64,000 bases of DNA from the NCBI RefSeq assembly GCF_000150955.2, contig NC_011689.1, positions 558,001 through 622,000 on the forward strand, in the 5' to 3' direction. Of this stretch, positions 1 through 10,310 are shown piece after piece. The notes beneath the pieces were generated by a model. The model worked only from the letters and a program-made list of their open reading frames with translations, was not told the DNA's origin and did not search any database. Every line of letters starts with the position of its first letter. The stretch's first letter is position 1. A program made the position numbers and the translations under genes. The stretch comes from Phaeodactylum tricornutum CCAP 1055/1. Lineage: Eukaryota > Bacillariophyta > Bacillariophyceae > Surirellales > Neidiaceae.

Positions 1-222
1 AACGGAACTGCCTTTGTTAAGTTGTTTCGGGCAAAGAGTTTTACGAGAGGCATTGTTCACGAAGATACAAGGCTGCCGTTGAAGGACCAATGAAGCTTTG
101 ATTTCAACCGGAACACTGGTAGATGGATCCGCTTGACTGTGGAACAGGAAACGCTGAAATGACAAAGGGTGCACAAGTCCCTGGTCAAGAACTTCAATTG
201 TCGCGCTGCAGTCAAACGTCAT
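1..222 (-). CDS. Partial open frame running off the left edge, unknown
   Basis: Reading leftwards from an ATG at 222, the minus strand stays open for 74 codons to the window edge. The peptide begins MTFDCSATIEVLDQGLVHPL and has ordinary composition without low complexity. The same frame is open for about 55 more codons upstream of that ATG, so the true start could also be an exon further right, which would overlap the 5' region of NDUFA5. I recognise no domain. It may be the first exon of a gene lying mostly outside the window, divergent from NDUFA5, or chance. An AT-rich TATA-like stretch at about 241-252 lies between the two starts. Confidence 0.35.
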   Translation of the reverse strand, partial: MTFDCSATIEVLDQGLVHPLSFQRFLFHSQADPSTSVPVEIKASLVLQRQPCIFVNNASRKTLCPKQLNKGSSV

Positions 223-477
223 CAGTGGCTGTCCTGAACATATATAAATATATCCCAGGACATTTTGATTGTTCCAGAAAGTGAGAGTCAGCAGCAGCGC
301 ACAGACAGACCCATGCTTATTTATGATAGGTGCGAGAGACTCAAACGAACTACGGGTACCAAGTGTGTTACAAGCCGTGCAGAATCATCCAACCCACCAA
401 AGCACGATACCGGGAGGAGCAACACTCTGCCCACCGGACTCTTTCATCGGCTCCATTGTGTTTGGCTTTGCTTTATC

Positions 478-1167
478 ATGAACGCTCTCCGACTGTTGCG
501 CGGCGCGTGTCGTCCGGCTTTGGCCTCACGATTTCGTATCGTCGCTCCCCGAACTGTACCGGTCCGTTTCTTCTCCGACGCCTCGTCGACGCAATCCAAA
601 CCCATCATCCCGGGTATCGGAAAAGGCAAGACATCCACGGGAATCGTACGTACGGCTGGAGTGTCAACGCTGCATCTTCCCAATAGAATAGCTGTGACCC
701 TACGGAAATCTTACTCTTTGTACCGTATTTGCAACACTAAACCGCCACAGGTCGGATTGAAGGTGGAACCCGACTGGTACAACGTAATGCTCAATCGCTT
801 CCAAGCTCTTCTCGATAAAATGGAAGCCTCGGATATGCCCGAAACGGCACAATACCGCATCGACGTCACCAAGTGGTGCAATTTCGTAATCAGGGCTGTC
901 AAATCGAATCCTGAAGACCCCGAAGCTGTTGAGGAAACGGTGCAAATGGGGCAAGTAGAAGAGCTGATTGAGATGGCGGAAGACGAAATGATTGCTTTGG
1001 ATACTTATCTGCGAACACGTATGTGGGAGTTAGTGGAAGCGACCAATACAGTCTATGATTTTGAACATGACCCCATGAAGGACCCCATGGGTAAAGACGG
1101 AGACCCCGATCTCGCGGAAGCAATTCGCCGTGGGGTGGACGCCATGAAAACCCAGAAAGAAAATTAA
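478..1167 (+). CDS. NDUFA5: NADH:ubiquinone oxidoreductase subunit NDUFA5 (B13), mitochondrial
   Basis: Accessory subunit of respiratory complex I, on the matrix arm in the mitochondrion. The ATG at 478 opens a presequence-like N terminus (MNALRLLRGACRPALASRFR, then VRFFSDA), rich in Arg and lacking acidic residues. The rest matches the NDUFA5/ETC complex I family: a TGIVGL start, a helical middle, and a C-terminal GQVEELIEMAEDEM block followed by a conserved W. To obtain the TGIVGL start I infer one intron at 646-750 (GTACGT...CACAG, 105 nt, phase 0). Exons are 478-645 and 751-1167, giving 194 aa. The intron is a multiple of three and has no stop, so the unspliced frame also reads through. 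An alternative donor at 661 fits the family less well. The family call is firm; the exact donor is inferred. Confidence 0.85.
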   Translation: MNALRLLRGACRPALASRFRIVAPRTVPVRFFSDASSTQSKPIIPGIGKGKTSTGIVRTAGVSTLHLPNRIAVTLRKSYSLYRICNTKPPQVGLKVEPDWYNVMLNRFQALLDKMEASDMPETAQYRIDVTKWCNFVIRAVKSNPEDPEAVEETVQMGQVEELIEMAEDEMIALDTYLRTRMWELVEATNTVYDFEHDPMKDPMGKDGDPDLAEAIRRGVDAMKTQKEN

Positions 1168-1948
1168 GATCATTTCCAACACCCATAGCAAATTTGCAGC
1201 ATGTTTTTAACACTATTGATTGACATTGGCCTACTCTAAGGAGGATAATCGCCTCGTAGATTCGAAACGAATGCCATCGTAGGAAGACGGCTTTCACAGC
1301 CAAAAATCACTGTTTTTTTTTGACACCCGAAGGAGTTTCCAATCCAAACCTATCTGTGCGTAATGAAAGTTTGGTCAGCTTCTGCCTCAACCTTGTTAAG
1401 ACGACTTTAGCAATATTTCCAAAACGTTGCCACTTCTTGTCCCCCTTTCGGCATGCTGCAGTGACGAGGTGTCGGGTTTGCCCTACTTATGGTGGAGCGT
1501 GTTTTGCCAATTTGTCACTATCAGTCGCGATCGACAGGATTACGTACTTTTGGATCCTTCTTGTCCGACGAACGAGACTTGCATTGACTAAGAGTGGTCC
1601 TCTGGTCAGTCTATGCTTCTTGGCGTGGTAGATTGCCAGTGAGAAGCATTGCCCCGAGAAGTAAAGGGCGCAGTGACAAGTGCAAATGGACATCGTTAAC
1701 TTGAGATTTTGCTGAATTTGGAAAGGGTACCCTATCTTGTGCGGTGGGATGAAAACCGTGCAGAAAACAAATGGACCGCCGTGAAAGTCGGTTGTCGACA
1801 CTTAATTGCTACGTCTCAAGAACTTGAGGATCGCCCCTCAGGATTGTCAACCGCCCTCTTTGTAGCAAATTTACTTGTGCTTAAATTACAGCTCACGACG
1901 AAACCACTTATCTCATTCGCTTAGTGTACCGTCTGCAAACAAATCCAC
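1168..1948. other. Intergenic, no gene seen
   Basis: About 780 bp between NDUFA5 and the convergent prolyl hydroxylase. Short open frames exist on both strands but start at non-ATG codons or show no family resemblance. I see no repeat or RNA gene. Confidence 0.5.
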
Positions 1949-3412
1949 TTACAATTCCATGTATCGATTCAAGTTTTGACTTCGAGATGCCCACATAGAA
2001 TCAATTGTACCGTCAACGTCGATATTGAGTCCTTGCCCCCGAAACCAGGACGCCTTCTGCTGGGAATGGCTTTTTTTGCCGTTACCTGCCAATTTTGCTT
2101 GCTGGGCGTCCGCGTGGTCGTCTAGTGCTCGCAAATAGGCAGTCGCGTTGCTTTCGTGGACCAAGTTGACTACCCCGTGCGTTGCCAAAACATCGCCTGT
2201 CTGCATTAATAGGTTGCGCATGTCCAAAAATAACGCTTTAACATACGGATGGTCCTTCCAGGATTGTACAGGCGGTTCCCCTGCTTCTGCTCGTTTAGCC
2301 GCTGCCTTTGATTGACGACTCATACTCAGCTGGTAGCCTTCCTTGAATTTGACATTCATCCACGGTAGACTTAACCAGGAACTAAACACACTCATTCCAG
2401 TCGGTTGGTATGTCCAGGGATCCATCCGATCAATCGACAAGAATCCAACGAGAATCATACGAAGCCCCTGTGAAATGTGGTAGCCTTCGTGATTGATAAG
2501 TGCCGAGTGCGTAAGAAGCTGGCCTACTCGCGTCGGCTGCACGTGGGCAAAGGGTGTTTTGAGGATGCGATTCCAGAATCGAGTTCCACCTCCTCGAAAT
2601 TCGTCATTTAAGAGAATGTTAATGGAAATGTCACCGTCATCTGTGTGGTTGGTCAAATGCGCTCGCTTTCCAGCGTCGTAACGCACCACGAACATGTCGT
2701 TGGCGCGGATGGATGTGACCGGGATACCAAAGATACGGGCCAGTTGCGGGGCCAACCTCCTGTCCAACAAATTTTGTAGGTAAGTGCGGTCCTCAACAGT
2801 GAAGTGGTCGGTGACGATATTCAGATCCGTAGTGGGGTAATTGTAGTGCCGTGTTTTTTGCCAACCGATCGGCTCCTGCAGAAGTCCTTCTAGCGAACGG
2901 TTCGAATGACGTTCCAGTATTGGGGACGACTCGCTAACAGGAATCGGTGGAGCAATGAGTGCCGACTCGTAGGAGCGCTGGGCGGCACGCTGTGACATGT
3001 CAATAATATATTGACATTCCTCTTTTGTGAAGACCGGAGATTGAAAGACCATTCTGGATGTGTAGTAGTTGTTGGGAGACAGCTTCATGAGCATCAGAAA
3101 GAGAGTTAAAATGCATCCGATGGCCGACGTCCAAGTCGCTCGCAACCGCTTCCTAGTCTTTCCTTGCAAGGGATCGCTTCCTTCTCCTACAGTCCGTGTT
3201 TCCACCGCGACAGTGCCGTCTCTACGAGTCTTTTTGAGCACGATGATCTTTTTCGCCGCTTCCGGTGCGGGAGAAGCCAAGAGGGTAGGCATAACAAAGA
3301 TCCATGCGAATGCGGCTGCGACCATCCACAGAGTGAGTCTAAACCGCTCTTGCTCGTAGTTCGGCAGAACCGCTTGTAGAAACTTTTCCCCAGCAAAGTC
3401 AGTCGACGACAT
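1949..3412 (-). CDS. Prolyl 4-hydroxylase-like 2-oxoglutarate/Fe(II) dioxygenase, membrane-anchored
   Basis: Predicted Fe(II)/2-oxoglutarate dioxygenase of the P4Hc type, which hydroxylates prolyl residues of secretory proteins. The catalytic core is in the second half: the first iron ligands sit in HTDDGD (about residues 256-261), followed by SINILLND and GGGTRFW. The distal His lies in the HEGYHISQGLR stretch, whose Arg is the expected 2-oxoglutarate contact. Two hydrophobic segments near residues 26-47 and 91-112 suggest an ER or Golgi membrane anchor with a short charged loop between them. The ATG at 3412 opens the frame; length is 487 aa, longer than minimal P4Hs because of the N-terminal anchor and a C-terminal extension of about 140 aa with no domain I know. 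Substrate is not predictable. A second P4H-like gene lies at 32503-33585. Confidence 0.85.
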   Translation of the reverse strand: MSSTDFAGEKFLQAVLPNYEQERFRLTLWMVAAAFAWIFVMPTLLASPAPEAAKKIIVLKKTRRDGTVAVETRTVGEGSDPLQGKTRKRLRATWTSAIGCILTLFLMLMKLSPNNYYTSRMVFQSPVFTKEECQYIIDMSQRAAQRSYESALIAPPIPVSESSPILERHSNRSLEGLLQEPIGWQKTRHYNYPTTDLNIVTDHFTVEDRTYLQNLLDRRLAPQLARIFGIPVTSIRANDMFVVRYDAGKRAHLTNHTDDGDISINILLNDEFRGGGTRFWNRILKTPFAHVQPTRVGQLLTHSALINHEGYHISQGLRMILVGFLSIDRMDPWTYQPTGMSVFSSWLSLPWMNVKFKEGYQLSMSRQSKAAAKRAEAGEPPVQSWKDHPYVKALFLDMRNLLMQTGDVLATHGVVNLVHESNATAYLRALDDHADAQQAKLAGNGKKSHSQQKASWFRGQGLNIDVDGTIDSMWASRSQNLNRYMEL

Positions 3413-3800
3413 TAGGATAGCGGAACTTTCAACAGGAAGTAAGCGTTCTGGTGGGACCTACGTGAACATTGATGATGAAACTCAACGTTGCAGCATGAAT
3501 GTACAAAACTGTAACTGGGATTGATTCTCGGTGGAAGTGTCACGCCGCGACGGGAACCGCACAAGGAAAATGACCGTCACAGTGAGCGAGATTCATTGGG
3601 GAATCTTAAACAATTCCGGGTGTGTTGGAATGAGAGCAAAAAGACCTTTAGGTATCCCGAAACAAACACAGTTAGATAGATAACATAAATACTCTATTGA
3701 TAGGCTCCTCCCTAGCTCCGAAATAGTTTCTAGCTCATAAACAGTACCCACAGCGTTCCATTTCATCTTTCTTATCAACCCATACATTCATGTATTCAAT
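3413..3800. other. Intergenic between two minus-strand genes
   Basis: About 390 bp upstream of the prolyl hydroxylase and downstream of the DUF1349 gene. It contains one copy of the recurring core ACAGTGAGC at 3579-3587. No gene seen. Confidence 0.45.
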
Positions 3801-6224
3801 CTAGATGTTCTTACAGCGGTACATGTCAAAATTCACTTTGAAGGGATCACCCATCGGACACGCGCAAACTATTCCCACCTTCAGCACGGGAGCTGAACTG
3901 AACAGCCCCTGTCTTGTTTGGATCCACTTTTTGCCCTCGATCGAATAAAACGTTTCAATGGCGTCTCCGAGGCGCTTGATGGCGAACCAGATTCCCACTT
4001 TCTCGGAATTTTCAGGAAGCGGAGCAAGTGACCAATCTGTGTAGTCTCGAGTGATGCAGGTGGAATGATTCATTTGATCGTTGAAACATTCCATGCCGCT
4101 CATTATCCAATTCTCTTCATCTTGCCGAATCATTAGACCGGCCTTGTCGTACATTTTTTCGAAGCCGCCTGAAATTTTGCACACCACTTCGAAATCGCCG
4201 GCAATCTTGTGCCAATAAAAAGGTGCGTTGTCCATAATGAAATTGTGCCGCGTTTTTCGCCAGCAGTCGGTTTTTTCGGGGACGCGTACGTTGATTCGGG
4301 CACCTTCAATTTTGACCTTTTTCGGCTTATTCATCCATGCCTTGAAAGGGTCCTTCCAATTCGTGCCGTCCGGGTTGAGTGCTGCGACTGGTATTTCTAG
4401 CTTCTCCACGGTGCCGAGTTCCACCGAAGGTGCCTTTTCTTTGTTTTTCTTTTTTACTTCCTTGTTCTTTCGCTTTTGAGTCTCATTGTCACTGTTATCT
4501 TCTTTTGTCACCTTTGTCTTTTTGCTTTTGCTCTCAGTCTCCTTTTTCTTTTTGGAGTCCTTGTCCTTTTTCTTCTTTTCTTTGTCTTTTTCCTTATTTT
4601 TCTTTTTTTTCAACTTTTTGTCTCCGGCGTTTGGGGCTTCACTATCATCGTCGCTTTCGTCGTCAATTTTTGACTTTGAATTTGTCTTTGCTAACCACTG
4701 GCTCGACTCCTTATCGCTGGGAAGGTCACGTGTCTTGAATTTGCTAAAGCTTTTGCTCATTCCGAGACTCTCGTCTTCGGTCTCTTCATCGCTGCTGTCC
4801 AAGAATGCGGAAGGGCTCCCTTTCTTCGTTTGCTTCAAAGAATTTGAGGAGGGTTCTTCTGCAGCATCGCTGTCACTGTCCGTGTCGCTCAAGACCAACT
4901 TGTCTTTTTGTGATCCTAGCGTCGATAGACTTTCTTGGTTGTTGCGTACTTTGTGCTTTACAAAAGACTTGTTCATACCCAACCGGTCATCGTCAGCCTC
5001 GTCGCCACTCTTGTCATTCAGATACGCGGTTGGGTCTTTCTTCTCGCGTTCTAGTTCTCCAGCGATATCGCCAATCGACTCCTCGTCGGCAGACACTTCT
5101 TCTACATCTTTGACTGCTGCATTTTTTGTGGCTTTTGCTTTCAATTGACGCGCAGCTTCAATTATGTCAGCATCTTCACTTTCCAACATTTTCTGATGCT
5201 CCTCACGTCGTTTTCGACGGTCTTCCTTCTTTTGGGCATTTGCCCGCAACTCCTTTTCCAGTTTGAGACGCTTTGCTTCCGCTATCCACTGTGCCAGGTC
5301 GTGGTCTTCATCACTACTATCACTTTCGCTGTTCTCTTGGACCTCTTCGACGATCTTTTCGGCAAAGTCAGTCCAGGCATCCGCGACGTCTGCCTCGCGC
5401 TTTTTAATTTCTTCGGCAATTTCCGATGGAATTGCAGGCTTGTCCTGCGCTGCAGCCTCGTACTCGATCCACTGCTTTTTAAGATCTTCATAGCGAGTCA
5501 TTTTGTCGGCTTCTTCTCGAAGCTTCTCCTTCTTACTTCGCTTTGCCTCCTCCTTGTTCTCGCTACCCTGCATGAGGGTATGATCAACAGGCTCGGGTCG
5601 GAGTTGTTCAATAGCGGTAAGGTAGCGATCTTTCATGGCTGTAAAGCCAGTTACTTGCATATCCTCTGGACTGTCTCCTGAATCTCTAGCGAACTGGTTC
5701 AATATATCGAGAACATGTTCCTTGGCTTTGGATTCTTCCTCGTCTTTGACTTCCTTCGGTTTATCGTCATCAAAGGACGATCCACGGAATGATCCGGGGC
5801 GAAGACTGAGGTCCGCGTCGGGGCGATATCCACCACGGCGGACCGATGTTCCGTAAACGTCACTCATATCCGGCTCGGCACCATCGAATGAGTTACCTCG
5901 CATCATTCCGGGTCGGAGCGAGCTCACCATTGAAGAACGGTGCGAAGATTCCAAAGCGTTATCATCGTCATCGACGTGTGCAGAGGACTCAAAATCAAAC
6001 AGCAGCGACTCGGAGAGTCTCCCAGGGTTGATGACGACTTTTGTTATTGGTGTCTTGGATGGCGTGGTCATAAATTTTTGGATGTCTGTCTTGTCGGGTT
6101 CAAGGGCTCCGACTGGCTTTTCTTCTCTCCTAGGCATGTCTTTTTTCTTCTTGCATTCCTCCTGATACATGGCAAGTCGTTCCCGCACGCCTGCGGCCGC
6201 AATTTCCTCCGTTCCATGGTTCAT
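3801..6224 (-). CDS. Long disordered, highly charged protein with C-terminal DUF1349 lectin-like domain
   Basis: 807 aa from the ATG at 6224 (MNHGTEEIAAAGVRERL). The frame is open for 28 more codons upstream but without an ATG. The first three quarters are low-complexity and charged: Lys/Glu-rich coiled-coil-like stretches, Ser/Asp-rich acidic runs and a long Lys-rich block. Two internal repeats are visible: SLRPGMMRGNSFD / SLRPGSFRGSSFD near the N terminus, and LGMNKSFVKHKVR / LGMSKSFSKFKTR in the middle. The last 190 residues or so match DUF1349, a concanavalin-like beta-sandwich (FYWHKIAGDFEVVCKISG, then AGLMIRQDEENWI, and a final KVGIVCACPMGDPF). There is no signal peptide, so a nuclear or cytosolic location is more likely. 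DUF1349 function is poorly defined, and no reaction can be assigned. Confidence 0.8.
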   Translation of the reverse strand: MNHGTEEIAAAGVRERLAMYQEECKKKKDMPRREEKPVGALEPDKTDIQKFMTTPSKTPITKVVINPGRLSESLLFDFESSAHVDDDDNALESSHRSSMVSSLRPGMMRGNSFDGAEPDMSDVYGTSVRRGGYRPDADLSLRPGSFRGSSFDDDKPKEVKDEEESKAKEHVLDILNQFARDSGDSPEDMQVTGFTAMKDRYLTAIEQLRPEPVDHTLMQGSENKEEAKRSKKEKLREEADKMTRYEDLKKQWIEYEAAAQDKPAIPSEIAEEIKKREADVADAWTDFAEKIVEEVQENSESDSSDEDHDLAQWIAEAKRLKLEKELRANAQKKEDRRKRREEHQKMLESEDADIIEAARQLKAKATKNAAVKDVEEVSADEESIGDIAGELEREKKDPTAYLNDKSGDEADDDRLGMNKSFVKHKVRNNQESLSTLGSQKDKLVLSDTDSDSDAAEEPSSNSLKQTKKGSPSAFLDSSDEETEDESLGMSKSFSKFKTRDLPSDKESSQWLAKTNSKSKIDDESDDDSEAPNAGDKKLKKKKNKEKDKEKKKKDKDSKKKKETESKSKKTKVTKEDNSDNETQKRKNKEVKKKNKEKAPSVELGTVEKLEIPVAALNPDGTNWKDPFKAWMNKPKKVKIEGARINVRVPEKTDCWRKTRHNFIMDNAPFYWHKIAGDFEVVCKISGGFEKMYDKAGLMIRQDEENWIMSGMECFNDQMNHSTCITRDYTDWSLAPLPENSEKVGIWFAIKRLGDAIETFYSIEGKKWIQTRQGLFSSAPVLKVGIVCACPMGDPFKVNFDMYRCKNI

Positions 6225-6865
6225 GGTACGGTCGAACAGAAAGACCTCAACTGTGCTATAGCTTTTCCGAACGCAGGTTGTGTGACAAAAAAGGGAAAAG
6301 CTTCCCACGATGACCCGACAAGAGAGGATGGCCCGGTATGGGTTGCAAGTCCCTTGGGTGCGACGAATTTGTTCACGTCAACAGCCTACTTTCTTCGTTT
6401 TACATCGGAAGTACGGTTGTTGGACCCTTTATTGACATCGAGCTATTTATTAGTGGGACAAATATGCTTTTATTGGAAGCATAGAAAATCCTCCTAAACA
6501 GACATTATGACCAAAACATTTACCTTAAAGTTGTATTTTTCTTCTATGTAATATTCCGGTGAAAACAGGTATTATATCAATTTGACATTACTGTTAGAGG
6601 ATGGTCGATTTTGCTTCCATTAGGATGGATTTTTCAGCTCTACAGCTTTTAGGTTAAAGCTGTATGACTGTGAGGAAATTCCCGCTGAAGACACCCGGAT
6701 ATCATGAGAAAGAACTTTGGGTAGACTGTGAGTGAAACTCTCTATCAATAATGAGAGCAATATCCAGTATATCCCATTCAACGAAAGTCTCATACCAATC
6801 TCCTGCGTCTGTGTGAAGTCCATGCATTCGCATTCATCACTTTGCCGTATGCAGCACTTACACTC
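6225..6865. other. Divergent intergenic region
   Basis: About 640 bp between the DUF1349 gene (minus) and the S28 peptidase (plus), so it probably holds both promoters. It is AT-rich near 6490-6600 and has one TTACTGTTAG match at 6588-6597, a relative of the recurring motif seen elsewhere in the window. No gene seen. Confidence 0.45.
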
Positions 6866-8446
6866 ATGAATACCTGTCGTTTTCTTTCCGTCGTTGTGCT
6901 TTTGGGGACCTTCTTTCTCTTTCGAAAGGTTCAAGGTGGCGTGCCCGCACCGCCCAACTACTTCGATGATCAGCTTGTCGATCACGTCGCTTCCAGCCAC
7001 CGCCACGGTCATGAGCGCTGGTCCCAACGCTTTTATCTCTCGCACGAATATTTTAAAGGTCCCGGCTCTCCTATTTTCGTCATTATGGGCGGCGAGGGAG
7101 CCATCGAACCGTCTACAGGTTTCATGTATCCCTTCATTCTGCAATTGGCCCAAACTTTTGGAGCCATGGTCCTGCAACCGGAACACCGCTTTTACGGACA
7201 GTCACAGCCCGTAACACCGGCCGAGATTGAGAGGGCGCGTGACGACGGAAAGCCGGATCCCCGACTCAAGCTACTCACGGTGGAACAAGCCTTGCACGAT
7301 GCAGTGCGGTTGATACATTTCGTCCGGGATCGTGTACGGTGCAGTCGGGATCGCTTCTCACCCCGTTATTGTCCCGTTATTACCGTCGGTGGATCGTATC
7401 CCGGATTCTTATCCGCCATGGCGCGTCTGCGCTTTCCAGGAGTTGTGGATATGGCGTACGCCGCGAGTGCACCAATGAAGTTCTACGCTCAGCAGGTGGA
7501 TCAGTACGCCTACTACAATCACATTGGTACTGTCGCGGAGCAAGCATTCACCGGATGTTCCCAGGACGTGCGGCGCGCGTTGGACGATTTTCGGACGGTC
7601 TACGAATCGGGCCAATCCAAAATCAACGAGACAGCGATTGGCATCTGCTCCGGCACGGTCCCAGCATATATTAAGGATCCCGCAACCTTCGTACAAGAGG
7701 TGCTCATGATGGTCGGTTACACCTTTGCCAATCATAACATGGCGTTTTATCCACCTTCGAACCAAACGCACTTAGGGCGGGCCTGTCAAACGTTTGCATC
7801 GCCTTCCTTATCGACACTCGATCAACTCAAAACGTTCCTCGTCGCATCGCTGGCACCTCGTTCCACCGAGAATCAACCGGACGAAGAAACGTGCTTTGAC
7901 ATGCGAAAGCAATTGCCATCGGGACGCAACGCCACCATCAGTGCTGGCGATTGGAGCGGTGTAGGCACGGGAGCATCGGGCGAAAGTTGGGACTTTCAGA
8001 CCTGCACGTCACTCGTGGAATCGATCGGCTTTGCGGGTGGTGACGGTAACCAAGATGCGTATGGTATCAGCATGTTTCCCCGTCGCGACTGGAACATTTC
8101 CTGGTTGACCTCTCACTGTCAACAGCGCTTTGGCGACGCGGTGACGCCGATGCCAAACACCCTGGTAAACGCCTGGAACTTTGACGACCTTGTCGCGGCC
8201 GGGGCGACCCGGATTGTTTTTACGAACGGTGCCTTGGACGGTTGGTCCGTCTCGGGAATCTCCCATGACTTGTCGGACACGCTGTTAGCGTTGACCTTCC
8301 CGAATGGCGCGCACCACAGTGACCTGGCCGGTCACTTTCCGTCCGTGGAGACCGACACGGTCGATATATGTGGAGGGACAGGCAAAAGTGCAAACAATTC
8401 TGGCCACCTGGCTGGCCGGCTTGCCGAGTGCGCGCACCGACCATAA
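6866..8446 (+). CDS. Serine carboxypeptidase S28 family peptidase, secreted
   Basis: Secretory serine peptidase related to lysosomal Pro-X carboxypeptidase and DPP7 (family S28), which cleave next to proline. The ATG at 6866 begins a clean signal peptide (MNTCRFLSVVVLLGTFFLF) and is preferred over upstream in-frame non-ATG codons. Family motifs follow: YFDDQLVDH, then FVIMGGEGAIEP and QPEHRFYGQSQPV. The nucleophile lies in TVGGSYPGF (Ser177), the acid in TNGALDGWS (Asp458), and the catalytic His in GAHHSDL (His483/484). Several N-glycosylation sequons are present. Length is 526 aa, normal for the family. The gene converges on the LRR-RING gene with a 121 bp gap. The likely site of action is the vacuole or outside the cell. 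Confidence 0.9.
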   Translation: MNTCRFLSVVVLLGTFFLFRKVQGGVPAPPNYFDDQLVDHVASSHRHGHERWSQRFYLSHEYFKGPGSPIFVIMGGEGAIEPSTGFMYPFILQLAQTFGAMVLQPEHRFYGQSQPVTPAEIERARDDGKPDPRLKLLTVEQALHDAVRLIHFVRDRVRCSRDRFSPRYCPVITVGGSYPGFLSAMARLRFPGVVDMAYAASAPMKFYAQQVDQYAYYNHIGTVAEQAFTGCSQDVRRALDDFRTVYESGQSKINETAIGICSGTVPAYIKDPATFVQEVLMMVGYTFANHNMAFYPPSNQTHLGRACQTFASPSLSTLDQLKTFLVASLAPRSTENQPDEETCFDMRKQLPSGRNATISAGDWSGVGTGASGESWDFQTCTSLVESIGFAGGDGNQDAYGISMFPRRDWNISWLTSHCQQRFGDAVTPMPNTLVNAWNFDDLVAAGATRIVFTNGALDGWSVSGISHDLSDTLLALTFPNGAHHSDLAGHFPSVETDTVDICGGTGKSANNSGHLAGRLAECAHRP

Positions 8447-8567
8447 CTCACCAGCAGCTAATATTTCTACAAAATTACAGTAATTGCCCCTTCCATAGCA
8501 TTGTGAGGATTGCATAAAAACCAGTGGACTCAAGTGATGCAGTTGTCTTTGTATTATTGGCTGAAAG

Positions 8568-10309
8568 TTAGGTGGTTGCGGTTGTCCGGCGCCATCGGAA
8601 GTTGCCACGATCGGGTGCTGCAGTGGCGGCAGTTACGACGGACGTTTCTTTGCGTGATTGTCGCCCATTCGATGATGGTTGGTACGCACGCAATCTTTCG
8701 TGCGAGGACACGAATATTTTAACAATGGGAGAACGGCACATGTGACAGGTTCGTAATTTTCGTGCGCAAAACTCACAGGCGTTATCGTGCCCGCAGGGTA
8801 GCAAAGTGCAGGACCGTCGGCTGTCCCGGGAGTCCGATCGCTCCGATATAAATTCGCAGCAAATATCGCAAGCCAGCGCAGGCCTTTCGACGTCGACGTG
8901 CTCGGGGAAGTCCGTGTTTCTTCGGTTGACGTTGTCGGTTTCTTTCAAGGTAAGAATTGAATCTTCCGACCACTCACTATCGTCCGAGAGTTCCAGTAAA
9001 TCGGGTAGAGATGGTCGTCGACCGCTACGGGACGGTGTCTTGGTACAAGCGGTATCGCTGTAGCGTGGCGACGCGTTCGTTGCGGCCGTCCCGTTGTTGT
9101 TCTCGAGACAGCGTAACAATTGCCGGTAGACCGTTTTAGTTTGTGCGGCCAAGATTGGGCCGTGTGTATTCATGACGAGCAAGTCCAACAGAGAATGTCG
9201 GGTGGCGTAGGCGAGTCCCCCACGCGGCGGACGTTCCTGCTCGGGAAGCTTCAGTTTGACCAAGACGTGGTTGTGGTGTTGCAGTGTGTCGTGGAAGGCT
9301 CGGGCCACGATTAGTTCGTCGTCGGCGGCAGTTTGGATATCGTCCACGAGAGGAAAGCGAACGTCGAGTAGACGCAGATGCGTATTGTTCCGGAGCGATT
9401 TTGCCAAAGCGAGAGCCCCTTCCGTACGTAAGGGATTGTGTGCCAGGTACAGTGCATCCAGGGTTGCCCTGGACAATGAGCGTGCCAGCCGCACAGTAAA
9501 GGAGTCTGTCAGGCCACAATCGCGGAGATCCAATCGAGACAATGGGCAAGGATTATGGTTATGTAGAGCCCGATGTTGGTATTTCATGTAGCGACACAGT
9601 GCATCCACTCCTCTTTCCGCAAAAGGCTGTTTGCCCAATCGTAGCGAAACAAGTGAGGGTAGCCTGCGTTGTTGAAGGACGTCTCGTAGTAGAATTTCGA
9701 GGCCTTTGTCTCCAATACAATTTTGCGTGAGGTTCAGTTTGCGGAGTGGACAGGGTAGTATCGTCATCTCGGAAATGTCCAATCGCCCACTGGGTTGCGT
9801 TGGACTCGTGGAGGTCACCAGTGCGGCTCGTTGGCGCGAGGCCCGGGCCAGGGATCGACAGACGTCGGTGGTGAGCTTGTTGCGGGAAAGATCAAGTTCT
9901 ACCAAGACGGGAGCATACAGTAAGCACCGTTCTAGAGCAAGCAACCAATCGTCGCTGACACTGAGACCGACGCGGACGAGTTGGAGTTTGCGGACGTAGT
10001 CGTTCGCCGCAATCCCTTCCAACAAGGCTTGCACGTACAAGGGTGGCAGTGGACGGTTGGCGATGCTGACAACTTGCACGTTGGGGTCGTTGGCACAGAC
10101 AGCCTTGAGAATTTGCAGGAGCTTCTTTACGGCGGGATCTTCCGGTGGCGATGGCAATGATGAGGCGCACGACGCTGTCGTCGTTACTCCGATGGGCTTG
10201 GTCGTCGGCACGGTGACGCTGCGGGGAACGTGCGCACTTTCTGCGATCCCACTTGGACCTCTCCCGTCACGACCATTGCGCTCGTGTCTCTTCCTTTGAA
10301 TCATTCTCA

Positions 10310-10310
<1 letters not shown>
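8568..10310 (-). CDS. Leucine-rich repeat protein with C-terminal RING finger, probable E3 ubiquitin ligase
   Basis: 580 aa from the ATG at 10310. The N-terminal 80 residues are basic and low in complexity. Ribonuclease-inhibitor-type leucine-rich repeats cover roughly residues 110-330, for example VELDLSRNKLTTD, RKLNLTQNCIGDKGLE and SRLDLRDCGLTD. After an acidic linker, a C3HC4 RING starts near residue 480: CDICCEF...CTLLPCGHDNACEFCARKL...CHMCRSPI. This RING type, with CGH and CxMCR, is common in ubiquitin ligases; the LRRs would bind substrate. Immediately 5' of the ATG is a (GTT)20 tract that reads as poly-Asn in this frame. A stop lies just before a TTG at 10400, with no ATG between, so the Asn run is coding only if an upstream exon or non-ATG start is used. 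Confidence 0.82.

Noticed and set aside
4486-5148. 220-codon plus-strand frame rich in Ser, Leu and Phe
   Set aside because: Antisense to the Lys/Glu/Asp-rich part of the DUF1349 protein; the complement of AAG/GAA codons gives such a hydrophobic shadow.
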